Assembly: GCA_017882455.1 (NCBI GenBank)
Contig: JADGPL010000017.1
Coordinates: forward strand, 16,890-80,889
Length of the DNA stretch: 64,000 nucleotides
Reading direction: 5' to 3'
DNA from: Solirubrobacteraceae bacterium
Lineage (GTDB): Bacteria; Actinomycetota; Thermoleophilia; Solirubrobacterales; Solirubrobacteraceae
Of this stretch, positions 47,814 through 56,606 are shown piece after piece. The stretch's first letter is position 1; every line of letters begins with the position of its first letter. Below the pieces are notes generated by a model, which had not been told where the DNA came from, made no database searches, and saw only the letters and a list, made by a program, of their open reading frames with translations. Position numbers and translations under genes: made by a program.

Positions 47814-47843
47814 GGGGCGCCCGGCTGAAGAGCCGGGCGCCCC
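47814..47843. terminator. Strong bidirectional terminator hairpin
   Basis: A perfect 13-base stem (GGGGCGCCCGGCT / AGCCGGGCGCCCC) with a GAAG tetraloop between the convergent hydrolase and LysR genes. It overlaps the first copy of a 43-bp tandem duplication. Confidence 0.75.
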
Positions 47844-47906
47844 GTTCGGCTTAAGCGGTCCGTCCGGCTGAAGAGCCGGGCGCCCCGTTCGGCTTAAGCG
47901 GTCCGT
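47821..47906. repeat. 43-bp direct tandem duplication covering the LysR gene end
   Basis: Two identical 43-base units begin at 47821 and 47864. Each contains CCGGCTGAAGAGCCGGG and TTAAGCGGTCCGT, the latter encoding the last codons and stop of the LysR gene on the minus strand. The duplication repeats the terminator's 3' arm and a copy of the gene's last codons. It looks like a recent slippage or replication event. Confidence 0.85.
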
Positions 47907-48799
47907 CCGGCGGCCGTCTGTTCGAGGATCCCGAGCATCACCGGCGCCGCCGGCACGAGCCGGGCGCCGGCCGGGGCCGCGGCGATCACCTGCCTGATCG
48001 GCGCCGACGGAGAGAGGGGGCGGATGGCGATGTCCTGACGCACCACCGACAGCGCCAGCTCGGGGATCAGTGCGACGCCCACCCCAGCCGCGACCAGGCC
48101 CTGGATCGTCTGGTAGTCGTCGCTCTCGAAGGTCACGTGGGGCTCGAAGCCGGCGGCGTGGCAGCTGCGCACCACGTGCAGCGCGCAGAGGCTCGTGCGC
48201 GAGGTCTGCACCCAGTCTTCCTCGGCGAGATCCTCCAGGCGGATCACCTCCGAGGCGGCGAGCCTGTGCTCGCGCGGCAGCGCGAGGTGCATCGGATCCT
48301 CGATCAGCTCGACCTTGGTCACGTCGTCCGTGAGCAGGCTCTCGCCGGGGAACTCGAACAGCAGCGCCACGTCGATCTCGCCGGCGCGCAGGCGAGGCAC
48401 GATCTGCTCGGGCTCGCCCTCGGTGAGCGTCAGCTCGACGTCTGGGTAGCTGGAGCGGAAGGTGGCGATCGCGTGCGGCATCAACGTCGCCCCGGCGGTC
48501 GGGAAGGACGCCACGCGCAGGCGCCCGCCGCGCAGCCCCGCGATCTCCGAGAGGGCCGCTTCCGCCGCGTCGAGGCCCGCGAGGATGCCCTCGGCGTGCC
48601 CGACGAGCATCTGACCGGCCGCCGTCAGGCTCACCCCGCGCGGGTGGCGCTCGAGCAGGGCCATGCCGGTCTCGGCCTCGAGGGTGGCGATCTGCTGGGA
48701 GATCGCCGACTGCGTGTAGGACATCGCCTCCGCGGCCGCCGAGATCGAGCCGCGGTAGGCGACCTCCTTGAGCACCTTGAGTCGAGCCACATTAAGCAT
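47894..48799 (-). CDS. LysR family transcriptional regulator
   Basis: 301 residues. The N-terminal HTH is typical: MLNVARLKVLKEVAYRGSISAAAEAMSYTQSAISQQIATLE, followed by the effector-binding domain (GGRLRVASFPTAGATLMPHAIATFRSSYPDVELTL). ATG 48799 is preferred to TTG 48805 because AAGAG lies six bases upstream. It is divergent from the universal stress protein gene, so that gene is the probable target. Inducer unknown. Confidence 0.93.
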   Translation of the reverse strand: MLNVARLKVLKEVAYRGSISAAAEAMSYTQSAISQQIATLEAETGMALLERHPRGVSLTAAGQMLVGHAEGILAGLDAAEAALSEIAGLRGGRLRVASFPTAGATLMPHAIATFRSSYPDVELTLTEGEPEQIVPRLRAGEIDVALLFEFPGESLLTDDVTKVELIEDPMHLALPREHRLAASEVIRLEDLAEEDWVQTSRTSLCALHVVRSCHAAGFEPHVTFESDDYQTIQGLVAAGVGVALIPELALSVVRQDIAIRPLSPSAPIRQVIAAAPAGARLVPAAPVMLGILEQTAAGRTA

Positions 48800-48827
48800 A
48801 AGCAACTCTTATACTAACAATCATAAG
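48798..48827. promoter_or_regulatory. Candidate LysR binding site
   Basis: Three half-sites occur in order: ATAAG, five bases, CTTAT, ten bases, ATAAG. The cluster covers the start of the lysR gene and extends into the shared intergenic region, fitting autorepression plus control of the divergent universal stress gene. Inferred from symmetry only. Confidence 0.45.
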
Positions 48828-48937
48828 TTACATTGGCGCTGATGGCAGGATGGTGCGACCATCGAGAGAACAAGAACTTCGACAGACACCGTCCGGGCCA
48901 TATCGAATGGCCGGCCATCGAGACAGGAGATCCAAAA

Positions 48938-49636
48938 ATGTCAGCCAAGGTCATCGTTTCCTACGACGGCACCGCCAACGAGGACGACGCGGTCGCGCTC
49001 GGCCGGCTGTTCGCCAAGGCCGGCGCGGAGGTGTCGCTCGCGTACGTTCGCCACACACCTGAACCCGACAGCGCACGCGAGGACATCGCCCAGCACGAGG
49101 CGCTCGCAATGCTCGAGCGCGGCGCCCAGCTCCTCGGCAACCCCGCCGCGGGACGTCACGTCGTCACCGACCGCTCCACGCCGGAGGGCCTCGCGTCGCT
49201 GGGCGAGCGCGAGGGCGCCGATGTGATCGTGTTCTGCTCGGACTCGCACACGGCCAAAGGCCACATCGCTGTCGGCAACTCGGCCGAGCGCCTGCTCGAA
49301 GGCGGTCGCACGGCCGTCGCGATCGCGCCGGTCGACCTCGCCGAAAGCAGCGATGGCGTATCGATCCAGCAGATCGTCGCCGTGGGCGACACGGACGGTG
49401 GCGCTCGTGAGACCGCCGAGTCCCTCGCCGCGGCGTTCGGTGCCACGGTCGCCCCCGTGATCAACGAGGACGCGGGACTGCTCGTGCTCGACTCGCGCCC
49501 CGAGGCACATGAGGGCGTGACCGGCCTGAGCGCCTCCGCTGCGCACCTGATCGAGATCGCCACCTGCCCGGTGCTGGTGCTCCCGCGTGGTACGCGCCTT
49601 CAGTTCGGGCACGCTCCGGCCCACGCGGTCGCGTAG
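48938..49636 (+). CDS. Universal stress protein (two-domain)
   Basis: 232 residues. The first half is a normal UspA fold (KVIVSYDGTANEDDAVALGRLFAKAGAEVSLAYV) with the ATP-binding motif HIAVGNSAERLL and AVAIAP ending. A second, shorter half (VSIQQIVAVGDTDGGARETAESLAAAFGATVAPV ... HLIEIATCPVLVLPRG) looks like a second, degenerate Usp domain. ATG 48938 has an AGGAG upstream; the ORF-track start at 48833 adds a non-conserved leader. Divergent from the LysR gene. Confidence 0.88.
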   Translation: MSAKVIVSYDGTANEDDAVALGRLFAKAGAEVSLAYVRHTPEPDSAREDIAQHEALAMLERGAQLLGNPAAGRHVVTDRSTPEGLASLGEREGADVIVFCSDSHTAKGHIAVGNSAERLLEGGRTAVAIAPVDLAESSDGVSIQQIVAVGDTDGGARETAESLAAAFGATVAPVINEDAGLLVLDSRPEAHEGVTGLSASAAHLIEIATCPVLVLPRGTRLQFGHAPAHAVA

Positions 49637-49674
49637 GCCCCCCGAGTCATCCGGCTGCGCGCGCCGGGCCGTCC

Positions 49675-49833
49675 TCAGCGGACGGTCCGGCCGCGCGCCC
49701 GCGCCCGCGCCCGCGCGTAGCGCGCAAGCGCCTGCAGGAAGTCGAGGGTCCCGCCCACGAGGTGCCCGACAGGCCCGGTCCACAGCCACGTCTCGAGGCG
49801 TCTGTGGCGCGAATGCGCTGCGCGAGCTGTCAC
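49675..49833 (-). CDS. Small basic protein with conserved-looking TGPVGHLVGG motif
   Basis: 52 residues from GTG 49833: RRLETWLWTGPVGHLVGG, TLDFLQALARYARARAR and an Arg-rich tail. The Trp-rich amphipathic segment looks like a real protein rather than antisense noise, and the ORF-track entry (49675-50217) is this frame extended into the tig gene. It is divergent from tig, whose start is only 25 bases away, so their promoters overlap or both messages are nearly leaderless. Function unknown. Confidence 0.5.
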   Translation of the reverse strand: MTARAAHSRHRRLETWLWTGPVGHLVGGTLDFLQALARYARARARARGRTVR

Positions 49834-49858
49834 AGAGCGGCACGGTATCGTGGCGGGG

Positions 49859-51319
49859 ATGCCGAGCGCCCTGAAGACCAAAGTCACCGAGCTCGGCGAC
49901 TCGCGCGTGCGGTTGCAGGTCGAGGTTCCCTCGGAGGAGCTCGAGGGTCGACTCGAGCGCAAGGCCAGGCAGCTGGCCCAGCAGCTGAAGCTGCCGGGCT
50001 TTCGGCGTGGCAAGGTCCCGGTCCCGCTCGTGATCCAGCGGATGGGACGCGAGGTCGTGCTCGAGGAAGCCGTGCGCGAGACGATCTCCACCTGGTACTC
50101 CGACGCGATCGACACCGCCGGGATCGTGCCCGTGGGCGATCCCCAGCTCGACCTCGGCGAGCTGCCCCCCAGGGGGCATCCGCTCGAGTTCTCGATCGAG
50201 ATCGGCGTGCTTCCCAAGGCCCATCTGGGCGACTACAGGGCGCTCGAGGTGGGACGCCGTGAGGCCGAGGTCCCAGACGAGCAGATCGAACAGGAGATCG
50301 AGGCCATGCGCGAGCGCCTGGCGCGCCTGGAGACCGCGGAGCGCCCCGCGGCCACGGGCGACTTCGTCGTGGTCGACTACGTCGGCTCGATCGCCGTCAC
50401 GGGCGGCGGCGAGGGCGAGGAGAGCTGGGAGCCGTTCGAGGGCGGAGAGGGTCGCGACCAGCTCGTGGAGCTCGGCGGAGGCAACCTGATCCCGGGCTTC
50501 GAGGAGGCGCTGATCGGCGCGGGCGCCGGCGAGACGCGCACGGTGGCGCTGACCTTCCCGGCCGAGTACGGCAACACCGAGCTGGCCGGGCGCGATGCCT
50601 CCTTCGAGGTCACCGTCAAGGAGGTCAAGCTCAAGCAGCTGCCCGCGGTCGACGAGGACTTCGCGATCGACGCCGGCTTCGACGACATGGACGAGCTGCG
50701 CGCCGACATCCGCAGTCGCCTGCTCGAGGTCGAGGAGGGCAGGGTGGCGGCGGAGTTCCGCCAGGCGGCGCTCGACGCGGCCGTGAGCGCGGCGCAGGTG
50801 AATGTGACGCCCGAGCTGGTCGCGGCCCGGGCGCGGGAGATGTGGGAGCGCATGCTCCACTCGCTCTCACACCGCGGGATCTCCCGCGAGGCCTACCTGC
50901 AGATCACGGGTCGCCCCGAGGAGGAGATCCTCGAGGAGATGGAGCCCGAAGCCGAGCAGGCGCTGCGCCGCGAGGCCGTGATCACCGCGGTCGTCGCCGC
51001 AGAGGAGATCAGCCCGTCCGAGGAGGACCTCCTGGAGGCGCTCGCGCCGACCGCGGAGCGCGAGGAGGTCGAGCCACAGAAGCTGCTCGCCGACCTGCGC
51101 GCGAGCGGGCGCCTGGAGGAGGTGCGCGAGGATCTCGCGGCACGCCAGGCGATCGACCTGCTGGCCGCCGAGGCCAAGCCGATCCCGCTGGCCCAGGCGC
51201 AGGCGCGCGAGCAGCTGTGGACGCCCGGGAAGGCTGGGGCACAGCAGGCCGCGGGACAGTCCCCCGCAGAGGCGCCCGCGCGACTGTGGACACCAACCGA
51301 TCAGAGATCGACCAGCTAG
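49859..51319 (+). CDS. tig: Trigger factor
   Basis: 486 residues. The N-terminal ribosome-binding domain contains GFRRGKVPVPLV (the GFRxGxxP ribosome-docking signature), followed by an FKBP-type prolyl isomerase domain (GDFVVVDYVGSI ... GGGNLIPGFEEALIGAGAGETR) and the helical C-terminal chaperone domain. A Gln/Ala/Pro-rich tail is lineage-specific. It binds nascent chains at the exit tunnel. Its place before clpP and clpX is the classic arrangement. Confidence 0.95.
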   Translation: MPSALKTKVTELGDSRVRLQVEVPSEELEGRLERKARQLAQQLKLPGFRRGKVPVPLVIQRMGREVVLEEAVRETISTWYSDAIDTAGIVPVGDPQLDLGELPPRGHPLEFSIEIGVLPKAHLGDYRALEVGRREAEVPDEQIEQEIEAMRERLARLETAERPAATGDFVVVDYVGSIAVTGGGEGEESWEPFEGGEGRDQLVELGGGNLIPGFEEALIGAGAGETRTVALTFPAEYGNTELAGRDASFEVTVKEVKLKQLPAVDEDFAIDAGFDDMDELRADIRSRLLEVEEGRVAAEFRQAALDAAVSAAQVNVTPELVAARAREMWERMLHSLSHRGISREAYLQITGRPEEEILEEMEPEAEQALRREAVITAVVAAEEISPSEEDLLEALAPTAEREEVEPQKLLADLRASGRLEEVREDLAARQAIDLLAAEAKPIPLAQAQAREQLWTPGKAGAQQAAGQSPAEAPARLWTPTDQRSTS

Positions 51320-51362
51320 CCTCTAGAGGAATCCGGTCGGCGAAGCGAAACAAAGGCGAACT

Positions 51363-51947
51363 ATGAGCCCACTTGTCCCAATGGTCGTCGAGCAGACCTC
51401 GCGCGGTGAGCGAGCATTCGACATCTACAGCCGCCTGCTCAACGAGCGGATCATCTTCCTCGGCACGCCCGTGGACGACCAGATCGCCAACCTGATCGTG
51501 GCCCAGCTGCTGCACCTCGAGTCCGAGGACCCCGAAAAGGACGTCTCGCTCTACATCAACTCGCCTGGCGGCTCCGTGTATGCGGGGCTGGCCATCTACG
51601 ACACGATGCAGTTCATCAAGCCCGACGTGCAGACGATCTGCGTCGGGATCGCCATGTCGATGGGCGCGCTGTTGTTGGCGGGTGGCGCGGCGGGCAAGCG
51701 GATGGCGCTGCCCAACGCCAAGATCCTGATCCACCAGGTCTCCTCGAGCTTCCAGGGGCAGGCGACGGACATCGAGATCCACGCCAAGGAGATCATCGAC
51801 GTTCGCCGCCGTCTGGACGAGATCATCGCCAAGCACACCGGCAAAGAGCTCGAGGCCGTGCGTAAAGACACCGAGCGTGACTACTTCATGAGCTCCGAGG
51901 AGGCCAAGGAGTACGGCATTATCGACAGGGTGATCTCAGAGCACTAG
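51363..51947 (+). CDS. clpP: ATP-dependent Clp protease proteolytic subunit ClpP
   Basis: 194 residues with an intact catalytic triad: Ser99 in [10 protein letters not shown], His124 in ILIHQVSS and Asp173 in [29 protein letters not shown] is the family signature. A short N-terminal propeptide may be removed. AAAGGCGAACT precedes the ATG. Forms the barrel-shaped protease with ClpX, encoded downstream after 155 bases that hold an intergenic repeat. Confidence 0.97.
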   Translation: MSPLVPMVVEQTSRGERAFDIYSRLLNERIIFLGTPVDDQIANLIVAQLLHLESEDPEKDVSLYINSPGGSVYAGLAIYDTMQFIKPDVQTICVGIAMSMGALLLAGGAAGKRMALPNAKILIHQVSSSFQGQATDIEIHAKEIIDVRRRLDEIIAKHTGKELEAVRKDTERDYFMSSEEAKEYGIIDRVISEH

Positions 51948-51976
51948 GAGAGCCGCGCTGAGCGGCGCGAGGCTTT

Positions 51977-52010
51977 GTCCTCGGTCGCTCGCGTGCGAAG
52001 CACGCCACGC
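51977..52010. repeat. Dispersed intergenic repeat, copy A (clpP-clpX)
   Basis: GTCCTCGGTCGCTCGCGTGC, two bases, then AGCACGCCACGC is nearly identical to 60267-60300 (two mismatches in 34). GCGTGC and GCACGC form a small hairpin. See copies B and C in the mre cluster. Confidence 0.75.
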
Positions 52011-52102
52011 GGGTGGGCGGGAACCGATCCGCGCCTCGCTTGCTCAGCCCGACTCTCCCGGCAGTTAGAAGTGACCTGAAGGCGCGGAGGAAGGATCTCA
52101 AT

Positions 52103-53380
52103 ATGGCCAGACCGACAGATTCCAACGAGCAGCTCCTGTGCAGCTTCTGCGGCAAGTCCCAGCGGCAGGTCAAGAAGCTGATCGCCGGGCCCGGCGTCTA
52201 CATCTGCGACGAGTGCATCGATCTCTGCAACGAGATCATCGACGAGGAGCTCTCGGCGCCGCCGGCCTTCGACATCGAGAACCTGCCCAAGCCGCGCGAG
52301 ATCTACGAGGTCCTGGACGAGTACGTGGTGGGCCAGGACCCCTCCAAGCGCACGCTGTCGGTGGCCGTGTACAACCACTACAAGCGCGTCCAGATGATGA
52401 TGTCCGGCGACTCGGACATCGAGCTGCAGAAGTCCAACATCCTGCTGCTCGGGCCGACGGGCTGCGGCAAGACGCTGCTCGCGCAGACGCTCGCCCGCAC
52501 CCTCAACGTGCCGTTCGCGATCGCGGACGCGACCGCGCTGACGGAGGCCGGCTATGTGGGCGAGGACGTCGAGAACATCCTGCTCAAGCTGATCCAGGCC
52601 GCCGACTACGACGTCAAGAAGGCAGAAACCGGGATCATCTACATCGACGAGGTCGACAAGATCGCGCGCAAGGCCGACAACCCGTCGATCACGCGGGACG
52701 TCTCCGGCGAGGGCGTCCAGCAGGCGCTCTTGAAGATCCTCGAGGGCACGCAGGCCTCGGTGCCGCCCCAGGGTGGGCGCAAGCACCCCCATCAGGAGTT
52801 CCTCACGATCGACACGACCAACGTGCTGTTCATCTGCGGTGGCGCCTTCGCCAACCTCGACAAGGTGATCGAGCGGCGCATCGGCCACAAAGGCGTGGGC
52901 TTCGCCGCTGCGATCGAGGCCAAGGCCGAGCGCGACACGGGCGAAGTGTTCGAGAGCTGCCTTCCCGAGGACCTGATCGAGTACGGCCTGATCCCCGAGT
53001 TCATCGGCCGCCTGCCGGTGATGTCGGCTGTCCATCAGCTCACGCGCGAGGACCTCGTCTCGATCCTCACCGAGCCGCGCAACGCCCTGGCCAAGCAGTT
53101 CCAGCGCTTCTTCGCCTTCGACGGGATCGAGCTCGTCTTCTCCGAGGACGCGCTGACGGCGGTGGCCGAGAAGGGCCTCGAGCGCGAAACCGGAGCACGG
53201 GGCCTGCGCTCGATCATCGAGGAGATCCTGTTGGAGGTGCAGTTCGAGCTGCCCTCGCGCCGCGACGTCAAGAAGTGCGTGGTCACCAAGGAGACGGTCG
53301 AGAAGGGTCTGACACCCACGCTCGTCACCGAAGCTGCGCCGGAGGAGGAGGACTCCTCGCTGCGTGAGGAGTCGGCCTAG
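52103..53380 (+). CDS. clpX: ATP-dependent Clp protease ATP-binding subunit ClpX
   Basis: 425 residues. N-terminal zinc-binding domain CSFCGK...CDECIDLC (residues 13-40), Walker A GPTGCGKT near 113, Walker [10 protein letters not shown] near 178, the [27 protein letters not shown] segment, sensor and pore-loop regions (GYVGEDVE) and C-terminal small domain are complete. Unfolds substrates for ClpP. ATG 52103 has GGAGGAAGGA upstream; the earlier ORF-track start lies in the intergenic repeat. Confidence 0.97.
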   Translation: MARPTDSNEQLLCSFCGKSQRQVKKLIAGPGVYICDECIDLCNEIIDEELSAPPAFDIENLPKPREIYEVLDEYVVGQDPSKRTLSVAVYNHYKRVQMMMSGDSDIELQKSNILLLGPTGCGKTLLAQTLARTLNVPFAIADATALTEAGYVGEDVENILLKLIQAADYDVKKAETGIIYIDEVDKIARKADNPSITRDVSGEGVQQALLKILEGTQASVPPQGGRKHPHQEFLTIDTTNVLFICGGAFANLDKVIERRIGHKGVGFAAAIEAKAERDTGEVFESCLPEDLIEYGLIPEFIGRLPVMSAVHQLTREDLVSILTEPRNALAKQFQRFFAFDGIELVFSEDALTAVAEKGLERETGARGLRSIIEEILLEVQFELPSRRDVKKCVVTKETVEKGLTPTLVTEAAPEEEDSSLREESA

Positions 53381-53459
53381 TCTGTCCCGGGTGCGAGCCT
53401 TGGCGATGGATGCGCCCGCGGCAGGGCGTCTCGCATCGCTCCTCGCTACCATCGCGACT

Positions 53460-53753
53460 GTGCGCAAGTCAACGTCTACCTCGAAGCCCAAGGGTTCGCG
53501 CCTGAAGGCGCTGCCGTGGGCCGCGCTGCTGCAGGCGGGCGTGGTGATCGGCAACCGCTGGCGTTCGCTCTCGGAGAAGGAGCGTGCCCGCCTGGGCGCC
53601 CTGGTGCGCGACTCGCGGGGCCGGCTCGGCAACCTGAGCGAGAAGGAGCGCAAGGAGCTGCGCCGGCTCACTGGGAAGCTCGATCTCAAGGGCATGGTGC
53701 GGGACCTCGTCCCGATCGCCCGCGGCGGGCGCAAGCGCCGCCGCCGCTCATAG
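53460..53753 (+). CDS. Small basic protein of unknown function
   Basis: About 97 residues from GTG 53460 (ATG 53406 also possible). It is Lys/Arg-rich with a central helix and the motif LLQAGVVIGNRWRSLSEKERARLGALVRDSRGRLGNLSEKERKELRRL, an imperfect repeat of a SEKER(A/K)xL helix. No membrane segment, no cysteine. It lies between clpX and a second small gene. Function not recognised. Confidence 0.55.
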   Translation: MRKSTSTSKPKGSRLKALPWAALLQAGVVIGNRWRSLSEKERARLGALVRDSRGRLGNLSEKERKELRRLTGKLDLKGMVRDLVPIARGGRKRRRRS

Positions 53754-53787
53754 CTGTGAGCGGGCGCCGGAAAGGCCCTTGACGGCG

Positions 53788-54060
53788 ATGGCCGATGCCC
53801 TCGACGATCTCTCCACGCAGGAGCTGCACGACCGCGCCATCCGTCGTGCGGAGAAGCACCTCGACGTCAAGTTCTTCTGGTCGCTGCTCAAGATGATCCC
53901 GGCTGCCGAGGCCCTCAGCGGGGACGAGGGCGAGGCCGAGTACGACATGCAGTTCTCCAAAGGGTTGATCTACGACGCCGTTCACAGCGGCGAGGGAGAG
54001 CTCGGAGAGGCGCTGCGCCCTCTGTTCATCGACTACCTGCGCAGCCACCCCGACGCCTAG
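53788..54060 (+). CDS. Small acidic protein of unknown function
   Basis: About 90 residues from ATG 53788 (TTG 53779 adds three). Helical, acidic, with KHLDVKFFWSLLKMIPAAEALSG and a DYLRSHPDA end. No signal peptide or motif recognised. It ends 29 bases before folC, so the two may be co-transcribed. Confidence 0.6.
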   Translation: MADALDDLSTQELHDRAIRRAEKHLDVKFFWSLLKMIPAAEALSGDEGEAEYDMQFSKGLIYDAVHSGEGELGEALRPLFIDYLRSHPDA

Positions 54061-54089
54061 TCGCGCCCGCCCCGCGCCCGGACGAGACG

Positions 54090-55403
54090 ATGCCAACCCC
54101 TCAGCGCGCCGAGGACGCCACCACCTGGACAGAGGAGCGGGCCGAGCGCCAGCTGCGCTCGCTCGAGCTGTTCGGCATGCGCTTCGGGCTGGATCGGATG
54201 CGGCGCATGATGACTGTGCTCGGCTCGCCCGAGCGCCGCTTCGCCTCGATCCACGTGCTCGGCACCAACGGCAAGTCCTCGACCACGCGCATGACGGCGG
54301 CGATCCTCGAGCGCCACGGCCTGCTCACGGGCGCATACCTGTCTCCGCACCTGATCTCCTATCGCGAGCGTGTGCTGATCTCAGAGCGCGAGATCGAGGC
54401 GGATGCCTTTGCCGCCGCCGTCTCCCGGGCCAGCTGGGCAGCCGAGCGGGTCAACCGCACGCTCGGGGAGGACGACCACGTCACGCAATTCGAACTCCTG
54501 ACCGCGGCCGCGCTATGGGAGATGGCAGAGCAGGGCGTGGAGGTCGCGGTGGTGGAGGCCGGACTCGGAGGGCGCTACGACGCCACCAGCGTGATCGACG
54601 CGGGGGTGATGGTGCTCACCAACGTGGGTCTCGAGCACACGCGCTGGCTGGGGCCCACGATCTCCGACATCGCCGAGGAGAAGCTCGCGGTGGTGCCGGC
54701 ACGGGGCACGTTGGTGCTCGGCCAGGATCTCGCTGCGAGCGCACTCGAGGTGGCCGAGCGGGTGGCCGGCGAGCGGGCAGCCGCGCTCGTGCAGGTTCCT
54801 GCGCTCGATCCCGCCGTGTCCCTGCAAGCCCGCGGCCCCTTCCAGCGCCGGAACTTCGCGCTTGCGCGCGCCGTCGCTGAGGCGCATCTCGCCCTCGCGG
54901 GCGTGTCGCTGAGCGAGGAGGCGGTGGCGGCCGCCGCGGCGGAGACCTCAGTGCCCGGACGCCTGCAGCTCCTGGACGGGGACCCGCCCACGCTGCTCGA
55001 CGGCGCGCACAATCCAGACGCGGCGAGGGCGCTCGCCGACGCGCTCCCCGAGGCGCTCGGCGAGCGGCCGCTGGCTCTCGTGCTCGGCGTGCTCGAGGAC
55101 AAGGACGCCGCGGAGATGCTTGCGACCCTGCTGCCGCTGTGCGAGAGGGCGTGGTTCACCGCCCCGCCGAGCAGCCGGGCGCTGTCTCCGGCTGCTCTCG
55201 AGTCGCTCGCGCGCCAGATGGGCTTCGACGCGGCGAGCTGTGAGCCGCGACCGCTGCAGGCGTTGGCTCGGGCCCGGGACTGGGCACGCGAGCGTGACGG
55301 CGCTGTGCTGGCCACCGGCTCGGTCTATCTCGTCGGAGACCTGCTCGGCGAGCTCGCGCGCTCGCGGGCGCGTGGGCCGCGTTCAGGGAGCTCTGCCCGA
55401 TGA
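54090..55403 (+). CDS. folC: Folylpolyglutamate synthase / dihydrofolate synthase
   Basis: 437 residues with the Mur ligase-like fold: P-loop HVLGTNGKSSTTRM near 57, omega loop (GLLTGAYLSPHLISYRERVLI), VVEAGLGGRYDATSVI, NVGLEHTRWLG and LLDGAHNPDAARALADAL. It adds glutamate to folates and may also make dihydrofolate. The stop overlaps the start of a 38-residue membrane peptide. Confidence 0.95.
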   Translation: MPTPQRAEDATTWTEERAERQLRSLELFGMRFGLDRMRRMMTVLGSPERRFASIHVLGTNGKSSTTRMTAAILERHGLLTGAYLSPHLISYRERVLISEREIEADAFAAAVSRASWAAERVNRTLGEDDHVTQFELLTAAALWEMAEQGVEVAVVEAGLGGRYDATSVIDAGVMVLTNVGLEHTRWLGPTISDIAEEKLAVVPARGTLVLGQDLAASALEVAERVAGERAAALVQVPALDPAVSLQARGPFQRRNFALARAVAEAHLALAGVSLSEEAVAAAAAETSVPGRLQLLDGDPPTLLDGAHNPDAARALADALPEALGERPLALVLGVLEDKDAAEMLATLLPLCERAWFTAPPSSRALSPAALESLARQMGFDAASCEPRPLQALARARDWARERDGAVLATGSVYLVGDLLGELARSRARGPRSGSSAR

Positions 55404-55516
55404 ACAGGGACGGACCCTCGGTGCTCACGATGATCGGCGCGGTCGCGCTGATCGTGGCCCTGGTGATCCTCGTGTTCTTCGCCGCGGGGTATGGATTCGG
55501 CCGGTTGTTTCTCTAA
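55400..55516 (+). CDS. 38-residue single-pass membrane protein (missed by the ORF track)
   Basis: Starts with ATG overlapping the folC stop (ATGA) and ends TAA. Apart from MNRDGPSV at the front, the peptide is one hydrophobic helix (MIGAVALIVALVILVFFAAGYGFG) followed by RLFL. Tight coupling to folC and a clean membrane-helix design support a real gene. The next gene starts 13 bases later. Function unknown. Confidence 0.55.
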   Translation: MNRDGPSVLTMIGAVALIVALVILVFFAAGYGFGRLFL

Positions 55517-55529
55517 ACTCAGCCGGCCG

Positions 55530-56159
55530 ATGCCACCGCTCGCATACTTCGGAATCGAAAGCAGCGGGTTGAACCTGGCGGTCGACCTGCTGATCCTGTT
55601 CGTCGCGGTCTTCTACCTCTCGCTGATCTATTGGACCTACGCCGACGCGCGTCGTCGGATCGTAGATCCGATGCTGATCGGCTGTGCGACGGCCGCCTCG
55701 CTGTTTCCGTTTGTCGGGACGATCGTCTACATGATCCTGCGTCCCCCCGAGTACCTGGAGGACGTGCGGGAGCGCGAACTGGAGATGCAGGCGGCCGAGG
55801 CACGCCTGCACCAGCTCGACCAGGCGCTGTGCCCTCACTGCGACTATCGGGTCGAGCGCGACTTCGTCCGCTGTCCGAGCTGCCTGCGCAAGCTCAAGGA
55901 GCGCTGTGTGAGCTGCTCGCGTCCGCTGGACCAGGCATGGACCATCTGCCCATACTGCGAGGCTGACGTTCCCGGCATCGCCGCGCCGCGGACGCGGCGC
56001 CGACGTCCGGCGGTGGAGAGCGAGCTCGCCGATCTCGATCGGCCGCTGGCGGGCCAGGAGGACACGGACGCCGATGAGGTGGCCCCCGTGGCCGCCTCCG
56101 AGCCGGCCACGCGGCCACGCGGGAGCGGACGGGCCAGGCGCCCGCGTCCGAGCTCCTGA
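55530..56159 (+). CDS. Membrane protein with double zinc ribbon
   Basis: 209 residues. Two membrane helices near the N-terminus (LAVDLLILFVAVFYLSLIYW and LIGCATAASLFPFVGTIVYMIL) are followed by a helix and two zinc-ribbon units: CPHCDYRVERDFVRCPSC and CVSCSRPLDQAWTICPYC. The C-terminus is a disordered Arg/Pro-rich tail. ATG 55530 has no obvious Shine-Dalgarno, so the message may be leaderless or translated by coupling. Likely a membrane-bound adaptor; function unknown. Confidence 0.75.
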   Translation: MPPLAYFGIESSGLNLAVDLLILFVAVFYLSLIYWTYADARRRIVDPMLIGCATAASLFPFVGTIVYMILRPPEYLEDVRERELEMQAAEARLHQLDQALCPHCDYRVERDFVRCPSCLRKLKERCVSCSRPLDQAWTICPYCEADVPGIAAPRTRRRRPAVESELADLDRPLAGQEDTDADEVAPVAASEPATRPRGSGRARRPRPSS

Positions 56160-56198
56160 GACGCACCACAACCTTTCCAACCCGAGCAAAAGGAACCA

Positions 56199-56603
56199 AT
56201 GGACCGAACGCTGATCCTCGTAAAGCCCGACGCCTTCGCACGCGGCCTGACCGGCGAGATCGTCGCCCGCTTCGAGCGCAAGGGACTGGAGATCGTGGCG
56301 CTGCGGCACATGACCGTCACCCGGGAGCTCGCCGAGCAGCACTATGCCGAGCACTCCGAGCGCCCGTTCTTCGGCGAGCTCGTCGACTTCATCACCTCGG
56401 GCCCGATCGTCGCGATGGTGCTCGAGGGCACCGATGCCGTCAAGGCGGCGCGACAGCTGATCGGCGCCACCAACCCGCTGGAGGCGGCTCCCGGCTCGAT
56501 CCGCGGGGACTTCGCGATCGAGATGGGGGCGAACATGGTGCACGGCTCGGACTCGCCGGAGTCGGCCGCGCGCGAGGCGGCGCTGTTCTTCGGAGACCTG
56601 TAG
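56199..56603 (+). CDS. ndk: Nucleoside diphosphate kinase
   Basis: 134 residues, normal length. The active-site His is His115 in [10 protein letters not shown], with [13 protein letters not shown] and the [10 protein letters not shown] segment also typical. It equilibrates NTP pools using a phosphohistidine intermediate. AAAAGGAACCA precedes the ATG. Maf, another nucleotide-related enzyme, starts right after its stop. Confidence 0.97.
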   Translation: MDRTLILVKPDAFARGLTGEIVARFERKGLEIVALRHMTVTRELAEQHYAEHSERPFFGELVDFITSGPIVAMVLEGTDAVKAARQLIGATNPLEAAPGSIRGDFAIEMGANMVHGSDSPESAAREAALFFGDL

Positions 56604-56606
56604 CCA

